Part shown: piece after piece, positions 51,639 to 60,223 of the stretch
Layout of the letters: each line of letters opens with the position of its first letter
How positions within the stretch are numbered: position 1 is the first letter of the stretch
Assembly (NCBI GenBank): GCA_002471825.1
Contig: DKQS01000004.1
Coordinates: 62,001-126,000 of the forward strand
Reading direction: 5' to 3'
Source: Flavobacteriaceae bacterium UBA7302
Lineage (GTDB): Bacteria > Bacteroidota > Bacteroidia > Flavobacteriales > Flavobacteriaceae
DNA length: 64,000 nt
Program-made: the position numbers and the translations under genes
The notes under the pieces: model-generated
What the model was told of the DNA's origin: nothing
Database searches by the model: none
The model's input: only the letters and a program-made list of their open reading frames with translations

Positions 51639-52475
51639 ATGTATTTACAAAATTTGCAACAAGATGAGATTTTCGTTTCAAACGAAATGAAATCCTTGAA
51701 AAGTCTGACTCAGATGGAATCCCGACGTGGGCTTGAAAATGCCATCATCTCGAATGGCAAAATAGTCAACGTGGTATCCAACAGCTATGGCCACATCCCG
51801 AACCAACTGTTCTTCAGGAAGTCTGAGGAAATGTTGGTTGATGCTGGATTAAATTATCACAAACGTACCATAAACAAAAACGATAGGTCATTTATCACCG
51901 ATTTCATCATTGACGACAAAAGCCAGTTTACAGTTAAGAATGATAAGGATTTGATACTGCCAATGCTTCGTTTCAAGAACTCGTATGATGGTAGTGAAAA
52001 GACCTCTGGCCACTTCGGATTCTATCGAAAAGTATGTTCCAATGGCCTTCACGTCTCACAGGCCGAAATTGAGTTTTCGATAAAGCACAGTAAAAACAAT
52101 ACAGACCTTATAATGCCAAGGTTGAATAATCTGTTTGATAAGTTTCTGGATAATGAGTTCTATACCATTACCAAGAAATTTGACAAGATGAAGGAATTTA
52201 AAATAATCGACACCAAGGAATTCGTAAAAGCCATTCTTGACAGAACCAAACTGTTCCGCTATGAATGTAGCGACAAGAATAGCGACCCATCGAAGAAGTC
52301 TCGTGAGGTTTTAGAAATCCTCAATTATGAAGCCTTACTGCTCGACGAGGAACCTAATTTATGGTTGGGTTACAATGCTTTCAATTCGGTCCTGCACAAT
52401 GTCCTCAAAAAGAGCTTCGGTCAACAGGAACGGTTGGATAAGAAATTGTTCGACGAAGTTTATGCCCTCGCATAA
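51639..52475 (+). CDS. DUF932 family protein (phage/plasmid type)
   Basis: 278-residue protein of the DUF932 family found on plasmids, phages and conjugative elements. Typical features are VVSNSYGHIPNQLFFRKSEEMLVDAGLNY near residues 45-75, LPMLRFKNSYDGSEKTSGHFGFYRKVCSNGLHV near 105-140, and the tail WLGYNAFNSVLHNVLKKSF. The function is not established; a role in element replication or stability is often supposed. It follows the 50-residue gene closely. Confidence 0.85.
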   Translation: MYLQNLQQDEIFVSNEMKSLKSLTQMESRRGLENAIISNGKIVNVVSNSYGHIPNQLFFRKSEEMLVDAGLNYHKRTINKNDRSFITDFIIDDKSQFTVKNDKDLILPMLRFKNSYDGSEKTSGHFGFYRKVCSNGLHVSQAEIEFSIKHSKNNTDLIMPRLNNLFDKFLDNEFYTITKKFDKMKEFKIIDTKEFVKAILDRTKLFRYECSDKNSDPSKKSREVLEILNYEALLLDEEPNLWLGYNAFNSVLHNVLKKSFGQQERLDKKLFDEVYALA

Positions 52476-52487
52476 ATCAAAAGGTTT

Positions 52488-52508
52488 ATCCAGTACCTTA
52501 AACTGGAT
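52488..52508 (+). other. Small hairpin after the DUF932 gene
   Basis: ATCCAGT and ACTGGAT (7 bp, 7-nt loop) lie 12 nt after the DUF932 stop, followed by only a short TTT. This is at best a weak terminator. The remaining 190 nt before the next gene are AT-rich, with no other structure seen. Confidence 0.35.
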
Positions 52509-52696
52509 TTTCGGAATCCTGTTTTCTCATTACCATCAACACATCTTTAATATTTAATTCCTTTTATTAAATAGAGTCAACCTAATGTATAATAAACATT
52601 GGTGTTTGTCATCCCAATTAAAAGAAGGGTATATTGGTATATTTGTTACAGATGTAACAAGAAATATTTCATACAAAAAAGACTCACGGATAATTA

Positions 52697-54847
52697 ATGG
52701 CAAACCTGATTCCTTCTTATGACAAGATACTTTCTCTGAAGGTAAAGCCTGAAGAAGGAGAATTACATTTGCTAAAGTTCTTAGACTCTGAACTTGACGA
52801 TTCCTTTGAAGTGTATTTTAATCCATATATGAATGGAGACCGTCCAGACATAGTGGTTATGAAAGAAGGACAAGGAGTTCTAATAATTGAAGTCAAGGAC
52901 TATGACTTGAACAGCTATGAACTTGACGAAAGAAAGAATTTTGTAATTAAGAGCAATAAAGCCAAAACTCATAAATCACCCATTTCTCAAGTATTAAAGT
53001 ACAAAGACAATCTTTTTGAATTACACATTGAGAATTTGCTTGAGAAGAAAATAAAAGACATAAGACATTTCAATACAGTATCGTGTGCAATTTATTTTCA
53101 TAATGCAACTTCTCAAAAAATCAATGATTTACTTGTAGAGCCATACGAACACGATAAAAAGTACCTGACGTTTCTAAAATACAATATTGACTTTATTGGA
53201 AGAGACAATCTCAATGAACTTGACCTGAAAGAATTGCTTAAAAAAAGATACTTGATTTCTGAAAGACCGTCATTTCTTTTTACAGAAGATATATACAAAA
53301 GCATAAAAAGGTTTCTCAAACCGCCAGTTCACCTTAAAGAAGAAGGAGAAGATATTAGGTACAGTAAAAAGCAACTCGAAATCATCTATGAGCCTAATAA
53401 GAAACAACAAAGAATAAAAGGAGTTGTCGGTTCAGGTAAGACAACCGTACTTGCTGCAAGGGCTGTTCAAGCTCATAAACGTTCAAAAGGAAACGTTCTG
53501 ATTTTAACTTATAATATCACGCTCAAAAACTTCATACGAGATAAAATAAGTAAAGTGCGTGAAGAATTCGGATGGGAGAATTTCGTTATTTCAAATTATC
53601 ATTTATTCATTAACTCAGAACTGAACAACCTTGAAATTCCGATTAAAGTACCTAATGGATTCAATGAATACACAGAAGAACAAAAGGATAAATATTTCGA
53701 AAACGAATACTACTCAAATAAGCAATTATTTATTGATAATAAGAATAAAATAAAGCCTTATGATGTAATTCTAATTGATGAAATTCAAGACTATAGAAGA
53801 GCTTGGATGGAAATTATCAAGGAATGCTTTTTAAGTGAAAATGGAGAGTATGTTTTATTTGGTGACGTAAAGCAAAACATATATAACAATAAGACAGAAG
53901 GAAAAGACGTATCAACTAACGTTAAAGGTGTTACCGAATTAAAGAATTGCTTTCGCTCTGATTTTAAGATAAAAGACTTAGCGATTCTTTATCAGAAAGA
54001 TATTTTCAAGGACAAATACGAAATAGACAACTTTAATCAGAAAGCACAAACATTAGAACTTGCATTTGAAAGAAATCAGCAAGGTAGTCTCAACTATATT
54101 TATCTGCCAAATGCTGACAGCGTTAGTAGTCTGTATACAATTATCCACGAAAACGCCATAAATAAAGATATTCCACCAAATGACATTACAATTTTAGGTA
54201 ACTCAATCTCTCTTCTTAAAAAGTTTGATGCCTACTATCGCTATTCTTCAAATGAAAGGACGAATACAATGTTTGAGACGTTTGAAATGGTTTATAGAAT
54301 GGGCTTAAACTATTTGAAAAACAATAAACCTGAATGGTTAAAGAGTGGAATAAAATTGATAAATCGGCAGAATGACAGGTCAGAAGCAAGAGCATTTAAT
54401 CAACTAAGTGTTCTTTTTTCGGTAAACGACCTTTATGAAGAATACCAAGATAGATTCAAGGAAAAACTTGAAATCTATTGTCAAAGATTCAATACCACTA
54501 TTTCGGATTTCTCAAATTACCTAAGTCAATATGAAACGGAACTCAAAGAATTCAAAAAGGACTTTGAACCAGAAAGGCAGACCAGTAATTTAAAGATGAT
54601 TCGCAATAACAAAAAGATTCATTTTTATTTGAATAGTGGTACCGTAAAAGTATCCACTATTCATAGCTTTAAAGGTTGGGAAAGCGAAACTGTTTTTTTG
54701 ATTTTGGAGAACTTTAATTTCAAAATGACTTTTGATGAGATTTTGTACACAGGAATTACTCGAACACGAGCAAACCTGATTTTGATAAATTATGGCAATA
54801 AAGAATACCATAACAAACTGAACGACTTAATTGAAAAAGTAAAATAA
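52697..54847 (+). CDS. NERD nuclease-UvrD/Rep-like helicase fusion
   Basis: 716 residues. The N-terminal NERD domain (about 15-115) has the PD-(D/E)XK pattern D51 in RPDIVVM and E65-V-K67 in LIIEVKDY. The superfamily 1 helicase follows: Walker A GVVGSGKTT (242-250), Walker B VILIDEIQD near 355, the Gln-containing FGDVKQNIY motif, and in the C-terminal half VSTIHSFKGWESETVF and LYTGITRTRANLILI (motifs V and VI). Such fusions are frequent among anti-phage and DNA processing cargo genes. It looks A+T-richer than the element backbone on both sides, which suggests a separate acquisition. The target is unknown. Confidence 0.88.
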   Translation: MANLIPSYDKILSLKVKPEEGELHLLKFLDSELDDSFEVYFNPYMNGDRPDIVVMKEGQGVLIIEVKDYDLNSYELDERKNFVIKSNKAKTHKSPISQVLKYKDNLFELHIENLLEKKIKDIRHFNTVSCAIYFHNATSQKINDLLVEPYEHDKKYLTFLKYNIDFIGRDNLNELDLKELLKKRYLISERPSFLFTEDIYKSIKRFLKPPVHLKEEGEDIRYSKKQLEIIYEPNKKQQRIKGVVGSGKTTVLAARAVQAHKRSKGNVLILTYNITLKNFIRDKISKVREEFGWENFVISNYHLFINSELNNLEIPIKVPNGFNEYTEEQKDKYFENEYYSNKQLFIDNKNKIKPYDVILIDEIQDYRRAWMEIIKECFLSENGEYVLFGDVKQNIYNNKTEGKDVSTNVKGVTELKNCFRSDFKIKDLAILYQKDIFKDKYEIDNFNQKAQTLELAFERNQQGSLNYIYLPNADSVSSLYTIIHENAINKDIPPNDITILGNSISLLKKFDAYYRYSSNERTNTMFETFEMVYRMGLNYLKNNKPEWLKSGIKLINRQNDRSEARAFNQLSVLFSVNDLYEEYQDRFKEKLEIYCQRFNTTISDFSNYLSQYETELKEFKKDFEPERQTSNLKMIRNNKKIHFYLNSGTVKVSTIHSFKGWESETVFLILENFNFKMTFDEILYTGITRTRANLILINYGNKEYHNKLNDLIEKVK

Positions 54848-55606
54848 AAGTACAAGAGCACAACAAGGTATATAGTGCATAGCAACTTTTGATAAAGACG
54901 AGACATCATACATAGACTCGCATCTCGTTCAGCACATTTCCCTTCATTTTGTGCCTACCTACTGAAAAGGCAGGAAACACTTCATTCCGGAAAAAGAGCT
55001 TCACTACAAATATCTTGGACCCAATCCCCAATTTTGGATTTCCATTCAGTTAGCCCTTCCCGATACTCTGGGAAGGAACACTACATTACTTAGCCAAAAT
55101 TGTGAATTAAGTCCGCCTTTTATCGGAAAGCCATCACTTCGGTTTTCTTAGCAGGATTTTCGGCTCGGTCTTCTTGAGCCCTCACTCGAAATCCTTAAAA
55201 ACCGAACCGATGTCTTATACATTTTAAGGGGTTTATAACGGATAAAGTCTTTATTGTTTTTCGGGTCGTCGAAAAACAGGCACGACATAACCAATTCTAA
55301 TTAAACCACAGCTACTTATTTCGCTTTACTGTCGGTACGCTCAAACGCAACTGCGTTTAAAAGAATTGCTAATGCCCTTATGGAACTTGTCAAGACTGTA
55401 CAAAGTTTTAGTGAAAAATAAGGTTTCTACTTCCTTGAAATTCCAAGGAATTTACTACGTCGCAAACACACCTGATTTTACACTAAAAGTCTTGACAAAA
55501 CCCACTCTATCCATTGTGCGGTGCACGAAAGAAAAGAACAAACACCCCTTAAAATTTAATCACAGTTGAATTGAAAAGGGAAATATTAATCTTTAAATCT
55601 TTTATT
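54848..55606. other. Hairpin-rich gap before ssb
   Basis: 759 nt with no believable gene. Visible structures are: CCTTCCC/GGGAAGG (55,055-55,076); a 65-nt arm CGGTTTT...AAAACCG (55,140-55,204) with inner AGGATTT/AAATCCT and GCTC/GAGC pairs; AAACGCA-AC-TGCGTTT (55,343-55,358); and a long interrupted hairpin 55,387-55,498, described separately. Together they suggest a structured RNA or a replication or transfer region. No promoter was identified. Confidence 0.55.
55387..55498. repeat. Long interrupted inverted repeat with nested hairpin
   Basis: The outer arms TTGTCAAGAC (55,387) and GTCTTGACAA (ending 55,498) pair perfectly. After a 9-nt bulge on the left side, TTTTAGTG pairs with CACTAAAA and AAAAT-AGG matches CCTG-ATTTT with one mismatch. 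Inside the loop, TTCCTTG/CAAGGAA (55,431-55,450) forms a second hairpin. This could be a single-strand origin, a recombination site or a structured RNA. No known class was recognised. Confidence 0.6.
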
Positions 55607-55954
55607 ATGAGTACTATTAAAAATCACGTACAGTTAATTGGAAACGTTGGACAAGAACCAACCATTACGAACCTTGAAAGTGGAAAGAAAGTAGCCCGTT
55701 TTTCACTCGCCACAAATGAGTATTACAAAGACAGTAGAGGCGAAAAACAAACAGATACGAATTGGCATACAATTGTTGCCTGGGGCAAGACCGCTGAAAT
55801 TGTTGAGAAATATGTTGCCAAAGGAAAAGAAGTTGGAATATCGGGAAAACTAAAAACTCGAAGCTACACAACCGATGATAATGAACAACGCTATGTTACG
55901 GAAGTGGTAGCCGATGAAATCCTTTTACTTGGTGGAAGTAAAGGCGATAAGTAA
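55607..55954 (+). CDS. ssb: Single-stranded DNA-binding protein of the mobile element
   Basis: 115-residue SSB starting at ATG 55,607 (MSTIKNHVQLIGNVGQEP); the frame opens 12 residues earlier without matching family N-termini. The OB-fold shows VARFSLATNEYYKDSRGEKQTDTNWHTIVAWGKTAEIVEKYVAKGKEVGISGKLKTRSY. The usual long Gly/Pro tail with an acidic tip is missing: the protein ends in LLGGSKGDK. This short form is typical of SSBs coded by conjugative elements, which coat transferred strands. A terminator follows. Confidence 0.92.
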   Translation: MSTIKNHVQLIGNVGQEPTITNLESGKKVARFSLATNEYYKDSRGEKQTDTNWHTIVAWGKTAEIVEKYVAKGKEVGISGKLKTRSYTTDDNEQRYVTEVVADEILLLGGSKGDK

Positions 55955-55964
55955 ACCCAAAATT

Positions 55965-56005
55965 AAAGAGGGCGTAACCGTCGAAAGATGCGCCCTCTTT
56001 TTTTT
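55965..56005 (+). terminator. Terminator of ssb
   Basis: AAAGAGGGCG and CGCCCTCTTT pair over 10 bp around a 16-nt loop, followed by a T-run. Confidence 0.85.
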
Positions 56006-56030
56006 CATTCACACTTTAATTAAATGCACA

Positions 56031-56480
56031 ATGAAAGCACAAGTTAACGAAATAAAAATAAGTTATGAAGGCGGTCTCAAATCCAAAGATTGGGTTCAGG
56101 TTTCGACCTCTGCACAAGCTGCGGAAGTCCTTTTTCAAAATTGGGATAAACGTACAATGGAACTACAAGAGACATTTAAAATTGTACTCTTGAATAACAG
56201 CAACAAAGTGAAAGGTATCTGCCAGATTTCACAAGGTGGAATTGCAGGAACTTTAGTAGATATACGTATCCTATTTGCAACTGTTTTAAAATCACTTTCG
56301 GTAGGTGTGATATTAGCACATAATCATCCGAGTGGTAAGTTGGAACCGAGTACTGCAGATATAGAATTGACTAACAAAATCAAGAGAGCTGCATCTGTTT
56401 TTGACATCCGATTACTAGACCATTTGATTTTTGCACCCGATGGCGATTACTACAGTTTTTCTGATAACGGAATTTTGTAA
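56031..56480 (+). CDS. RadC-like JAB domain protein
   Basis: 149-residue protein consisting of the C-terminal JAB/MPN domain of the RadC family. The metal motif is VILAHNHPSGKLEPSTADIELT (HxHPSG...D), after the leading VKGICQISQGGIAGTLVDIRILFATVLK. ATG 56,031 (MKAQVNEIKISYE) is chosen since the 39 residues before it run through the ssb terminator. It lacks the helix-hairpin-helix part of chromosomal RadC, as do most element-coded copies. The role is unknown; DNA processing during transfer is often supposed. Confidence 0.9.
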   Translation: MKAQVNEIKISYEGGLKSKDWVQVSTSAQAAEVLFQNWDKRTMELQETFKIVLLNNSNKVKGICQISQGGIAGTLVDIRILFATVLKSLSVGVILAHNHPSGKLEPSTADIELTNKIKRAASVFDIRLLDHLIFAPDGDYYSFSDNGIL

Positions 56481-56491
56481 AACAAATAGCT

Positions 56492-56689
56492 ATGGTATAT
56501 CTCAATTTTACAGACTTGAGCGAAGAGGCTCAAAACCGACTTTTAGAAAATTCTAAAAAAGATGTGGAACGAAAATTTGGGGATGCTATCCGCAAGTACG
56601 TAAAGGAAAATCATAGCTGCTTTGAAAAGATGATTGAAGAAGAAGCAATACGTAATTTATATTCTTATAAGTTTGTTTTTAACATATGA
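56492..56689 (+). CDS. Small hypothetical protein of the mobile element
   Basis: 65-residue open frame (MVYLNFTDLSEEAQNRLLEN then SKKDVERKFGDAIRKYVKEN, ending SYKFVFNI) that starts 11 nt after the RadC-like gene and stops just before a terminator. It is charged and probably helical, with no signal or membrane segment. A two-gene transcript with the RadC-like gene is likely. No family function is recognised. Confidence 0.7.
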   Translation: MVYLNFTDLSEEAQNRLLENSKKDVERKFGDAIRKYVKENHSCFEKMIEEEAIRNLYSYKFVFNI

Positions 56690-56710
56690 TTTTTAAAATT
56701 GATAAGTAAG

Positions 56711-56737
56711 CACCTCTCATTTTTTAGAGGTGTTTTT
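56711..56737 (+). terminator. Terminator after the RadC-like gene pair
   Basis: CACCTCT and AGAGGTG pair around an 8-nt T-rich loop, followed by TTTTT. Confidence 0.85.
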
Positions 56738-56924
56738 GTATGTAATTCAAATCCAGTTCAACAAAAAAAACGTATCTTTACAACGCTGAAATTCAGCATG
56801 CAAATTAAAGTAAGGTTATCCACTTTTTGACTTTCGCTGATAACCTTACACATCGAAAAATAACATATCGGAAAATCATTATTCCCGAAAACGGCAATCA
56901 GCTTTTGAGCTGGATTGTATGGAT

Positions 56925-56997
56925 TTTTGTCCCGCTCGCGGGACGAAAAGGAATAGCAAGAGGGTAACACGCTTCGCGATGTTTCGGATTCCTTTTC
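56925..56997. other. Candidate origin of transfer (oriT)
   Basis: Two adjacent perfect dyads lie 124-200 bp upstream of the mobilization gene: GTCCCGC-TC-GCGGGAC (56,929-56,944), extended by flanking TTTT/AAAA, and GAAAAGGAAT (56,945-56,954) with ATTCCTTTTC (56,988-56,997). The 33-nt loop of the second holds GGGTAACACGC and could contain the nick site. Location between the RadC-like operon and the relaxase genes is the usual place for oriT. The nick site itself is not identified. Confidence 0.5.
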
Positions 56998-57058
56998 TCT
57001 TTTAATTACCTGAAAAACAGCTAATTAAAAAATTTATAATTTCTTGACAATCAAAGAT

Positions 57059-57110
57059 TTGCGACAAACGGGCTGGAAACGCCCATTTTTAGGGAAGATT
57101 TTGCGACAAA
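57059..57110. promoter_or_regulatory. Direct repeats TTGCGACAAA upstream of the mobilization operon
   Basis: TTGCGACAAA is found at 57,059-57,068 and 57,101-57,110, a 42-bp offset equal to four helical turns. Between them is a GGGC-TGGAAAC-GCCC hairpin. The pair ends 11 nt before the start of the BfmA/BtgA-type gene. Binding sites for the mobilization protein or for an autoregulator are the likely meaning. Confidence 0.5.
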
Positions 57111-57120
57111 TCGGCGAAAT

Positions 57121-57501
57121 ATGGACTCATTTACTGGAATTAGATTCAAAAAAGAAACTGCAAAACGTTTTCAAACATTCTCACGCACTTACTTTAAATC
57201 GCACACCGAGGCAATGGCTACAATGCTCGATTTTTTCTTCTATAACGAAATTTCGCCAAAGGAAAAGTTAGGTCCGACAGGGCGAACCATAGAGGCCAAA
57301 CTTTTAAAAAGAATTAATGCTGTTATAGCCATAATGAGGGATGTTGAAAAGACACAGACCAAACCTACCGTAGCTATGATTCAATCTCTTTTTGAAACGG
57401 AAGAGCCAACCAAAAAACCGCTCATTATAGAAAAGAAATATGCCGAAGAAAAGAAAGAAGTACGCTTTCGAGAAAAGCAAAATCCAAGTAATCAACTCTA
57501 A
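57121..57501 (+). CDS. BfmA/BtgA family mobilization protein
   Basis: 126-residue accessory DNA-binding protein of the BfmA/BtgA family, which helps the relaxase at oriT in Bacteroidota mobilizable elements. The N-terminus FTGIRFKKETAKRFQTFSRTYFKSHTEAMATMLDFFFYN has the look of a ribbon-helix-helix type protein. It is followed by LGPTGRTIEAKLLKRINAVIAIMRDVEKTQTKPTVAMIQSLFE. The C-terminal 30 residues are very charged. It is 11 nt upstream of the relaxase-like gene. Confidence 0.85.
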   Translation: MDSFTGIRFKKETAKRFQTFSRTYFKSHTEAMATMLDFFFYNEISPKEKLGPTGRTIEAKLLKRINAVIAIMRDVEKTQTKPTVAMIQSLFETEEPTKKPLIIEKKYAEEKKEVRFREKQNPSNQL

Positions 57502-57512
57502 TTTTTTGAGCT

Positions 57513-58544
57513 ATGTACATTACAATAACACCTAAAAAATTGGGTAACAATTATTCACAAAGTTCAGTTGATTTTGTCGGTTATTTAGAGAAGGAAAATG
57601 AAGGTTTGGAACAACAAGATATGGAACATTTTTTCAATCAGTATGGCGATGAGATTTCCGCTGAAGAAGTGGTCAAAGAAATTGACGGAAACACAGCAAA
57701 ATTGAAAAAGACAGAACCCAAGTTTTATTCGATTACGGTCAGTCCTTCAAAATACGAGTTGAGAAAATTACAGAACAATAGCCAAGATTTAAAACGATAC
57801 ACCAGAGAGCTGATGAAGAACTATGTTGCCAGTTTCAACCGGGAAATCAATGGACGACCTATAACAATAGACGATATAAAATACTTCGCGAAAATTGAGC
57901 ACCAACGCACCTTTAAGGGAACGGATAAACAGATAAGAGAGAACCAGCCCTTTGCCACAAAAATATTGCAACTCAAAACGGAAATCCGAAATATTAAGGA
58001 AGGACGAGCTGAAGGGAATATTAAAAAGATGAAAAAGGAAATTGTCAGATTGGAAAGTCAGGCACCACATCGGCAAAATGGAAAACGTATAGTTCAGGGA
58101 ATGGTAAAAGATGGGAACCAAAGCCACATTCATATCATCGTGAGTAGAAAGGATGCTTCCAATTCGGTCAGTCTTTCCCCAGGGAGTAAGCACAAAGCTT
58201 CTGAAGTTGAAATGCACGGTAAGAACATAAAGCGAGGTTTTGATAGGGACAAATTTTTTGAGAATGCAGAAAAGACATTTGACAAGACTTTTGGTTATAA
58301 ACGCAATTTTGCTGAGACCTACAAGGCACGAAAGGACTTCGTTAAAAACCCCAAGCTCTACTTTGCTGCCTTGATGAAGTTACCAGCTAACGAAAGAGCA
58401 TTGGCTTTCAAAATGATGACGAAAACGGGATTGCCAATCGTTCCAAGTATTCCAGTTAGCCAAGCACAAATTGCCCTGCGAGTTTTCAAGCGGTTAAGAC
58501 GTGGTGCAGAGGTGGCGATAAAATCTAGTTCAATCGGAATCTAA
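57513..58544 (+). CDS. Relaxase-like mobilization protein (DUF5712 family)
   Basis: 343-residue protein of the DUF5712 (BfmB-like) group, expected to nick oriT and lead the strand into a recipient. Seen in the sequence: MYITITPKKLGNNYSQSSVDFVGYLEKEN at the N-terminus, FYSITVSPSKYELRKL, and the metal-binding HIHIIVSRKD near residue 210 (HxH type of rolling-circle relaxases). A family Tyr near the N-terminal part could be catalytic, but cannot be fixed by eye. It lies between the BfmA-like gene and the coupling ATPase (4 nt after its stop). Confidence 0.85.
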   Translation: MYITITPKKLGNNYSQSSVDFVGYLEKENEGLEQQDMEHFFNQYGDEISAEEVVKEIDGNTAKLKKTEPKFYSITVSPSKYELRKLQNNSQDLKRYTRELMKNYVASFNREINGRPITIDDIKYFAKIEHQRTFKGTDKQIRENQPFATKILQLKTEIRNIKEGRAEGNIKKMKKEIVRLESQAPHRQNGKRIVQGMVKDGNQSHIHIIVSRKDASNSVSLSPGSKHKASEVEMHGKNIKRGFDRDKFFENAEKTFDKTFGYKRNFAETYKARKDFVKNPKLYFAALMKLPANERALAFKMMTKTGLPIVPSIPVSQAQIALRVFKRLRRGAEVAIKSSSIGI

Positions 58545-58548
58545 TTAT

Positions 58549-60129
58549 ATGCAGATAGATAATATCATAACAATACTTTCAATTATTGGTCTAGCCAGTA
58601 CTGTTTTTTATGCGATGTTTCGAGTAGGCAAATATGCGTTTCTTTTAAATATCATAATACTTTCAATTTTCGTATTCTATTTTTCTGAAGGAAATGAATT
58701 AGTATTTATATTACTTTATCTAGTATGTCCTCTAATGCTAATTAATATAGGATTGTATGTTTTTCTGCATAAAACTGAGGACGCACAAAATGGAAGTACA
58801 AAATACCAAGTCAGTTTTTCTACGAATAAAGGAAACTTCAAAATAGATAATATTAAACGTGGCGCATCCGTCATCGGATCCGCCGGAAGCGGAAAAACCG
58901 AAAGTGTCGTATATGGATTTCTAAAGCATTTCCGTAATGAGAGCTTTTGCGGAATCATTCACGACTACAAGGATTTTGAACTGACCGAAATGGCATATCC
59001 ATTGTTTAAGGATAGTGATATTTCGTTTAAGGTCATTTCATTTGATAAAATCATACATAGGGTAAATCCTATCGCACCTCATTATTTAGAGAACGAGGAA
59101 AGTGTAAACGAGGTGTCAAGGGTATTGATTGAAAATCTTTTGGAGCAACGAGAATCTGGAACTACTGGAACAACCAAATTTTTTAATGATGCTGCTGAAG
59201 GACTGATAGGTGGATTGATTTGGAAACTAAAAACTGATTATCCAAAATACTGCACATTGCCTCACTTAATTGCGATTTATCAGCTGTTAGATACTGATAG
59301 TCTAATACAGTTTTTGGAAACCAATACCACATCCAGAGCAATGGCGGATGCTTTTATAAGTGGTAAGGATTCAGATAGGCAGACAGCTGGTGTCAAAAGC
59401 ACACTGGCAAATGCACTAAAGCGCATTAGTACACAACGTATATTTATGTCATTATCCGCAGATGAAGTTCCTTTAAATATCAATAGTGAAGATAATCCTG
59501 CAATTATTTCGGTAGTAAACAATCCAAAATATGAAACATCTTATTCGCCCGTAATTGCAACCATTATTCACACTATTACCAAACAAATGAGTGTTCGAAA
59601 TTCTAAACCTTCATTTTTGTTGATGGAAGAAGCACCCACCATACGTTTATTAAATATGCATCGTATTCCAGCAACATTGCGAAGCTATGATATTGCTACT
59701 ATTTATGTGATGCAAGACAAAATTCAGAACGATATGATGTATGGTGACAAGGCGAGTAAAGCGATTTTAAGCAATCTTTCTTATCAGTTTTTTGGTAAAG
59801 TCAATGACCCAGACACCGCCAAATATTACGAACGTTTTTTTGAAATTATCAAAGACCCAACTAAAAGTATTAGTCGTGGGCATAATCTTGATTTTGATAC
59901 ACGTATTACGACTGGAGAAAAGGAAATTCCAAAGATAAGAGCTGACGTTTTTTTCAGATTAAAACAAGGTGAGTTTATTACTTATGCTGATGGCAAGGAT
60001 AAGAGAGTTCAGTTTAAATTGGCTAACATTCAACGAGAGTTACCAAAGGAATCGAAGCAATTTTCTCAGGTTGATTTAGAAGAGAATTTTGAGCGAGTTT
60101 ATGAGGAGGCGAGATCCATATTTACGTAA
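58549..60129 (+). CDS. TraG/VirD4-type coupling ATPase
   Basis: 526-residue type IV coupling protein that brings the relaxase-DNA complex to a mating pore. Three short hydrophobic segments occupy residues 1-72. The Walker A motif is GSAGSGKTES near residue 110, and Walker B is FLLMEEAPTIRLL near 362, followed by TIYVMQDKIQNDMMYGDKASKAILSNLSYQFFGKV. No all-alpha domain signature could be fixed. It ends the mobilization operon. Since no pore genes follow, transfer probably uses a helper or genes outside the window. Confidence 0.9.
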   Translation: MQIDNIITILSIIGLASTVFYAMFRVGKYAFLLNIIILSIFVFYFSEGNELVFILLYLVCPLMLINIGLYVFLHKTEDAQNGSTKYQVSFSTNKGNFKIDNIKRGASVIGSAGSGKTESVVYGFLKHFRNESFCGIIHDYKDFELTEMAYPLFKDSDISFKVISFDKIIHRVNPIAPHYLENEESVNEVSRVLIENLLEQRESGTTGTTKFFNDAAEGLIGGLIWKLKTDYPKYCTLPHLIAIYQLLDTDSLIQFLETNTTSRAMADAFISGKDSDRQTAGVKSTLANALKRISTQRIFMSLSADEVPLNINSEDNPAIISVVNNPKYETSYSPVIATIIHTITKQMSVRNSKPSFLLMEEAPTIRLLNMHRIPATLRSYDIATIYVMQDKIQNDMMYGDKASKAILSNLSYQFFGKVNDPDTAKYYERFFEIIKDPTKSISRGHNLDFDTRITTGEKEIPKIRADVFFRLKQGEFITYADGKDKRVQFKLANIQRELPKESKQFSQVDLEENFERVYEEARSIFT

Positions 60130-60223
60130 CCAATATTGTGGGTTTCATCTCATTAACAGAATAATATTATATTGTAGGATAGGTAAAATGAGTTTTAAAT
60201 CATATTATATGTCAATCCTTTAA

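Noticed and set aside
55366..55569. 67-residue open frame on the plus strand
   Set aside because: It lies across the long inverted repeat and has no plausible start context or family likeness; the structure explains the sequence better.
54848..55606. Retron or group II intron as an explanation of the hairpins
   Set aside because: No reverse transcriptase gene is in the element part seen, and no domain V-like hairpin or msr/msd pattern was recognised.
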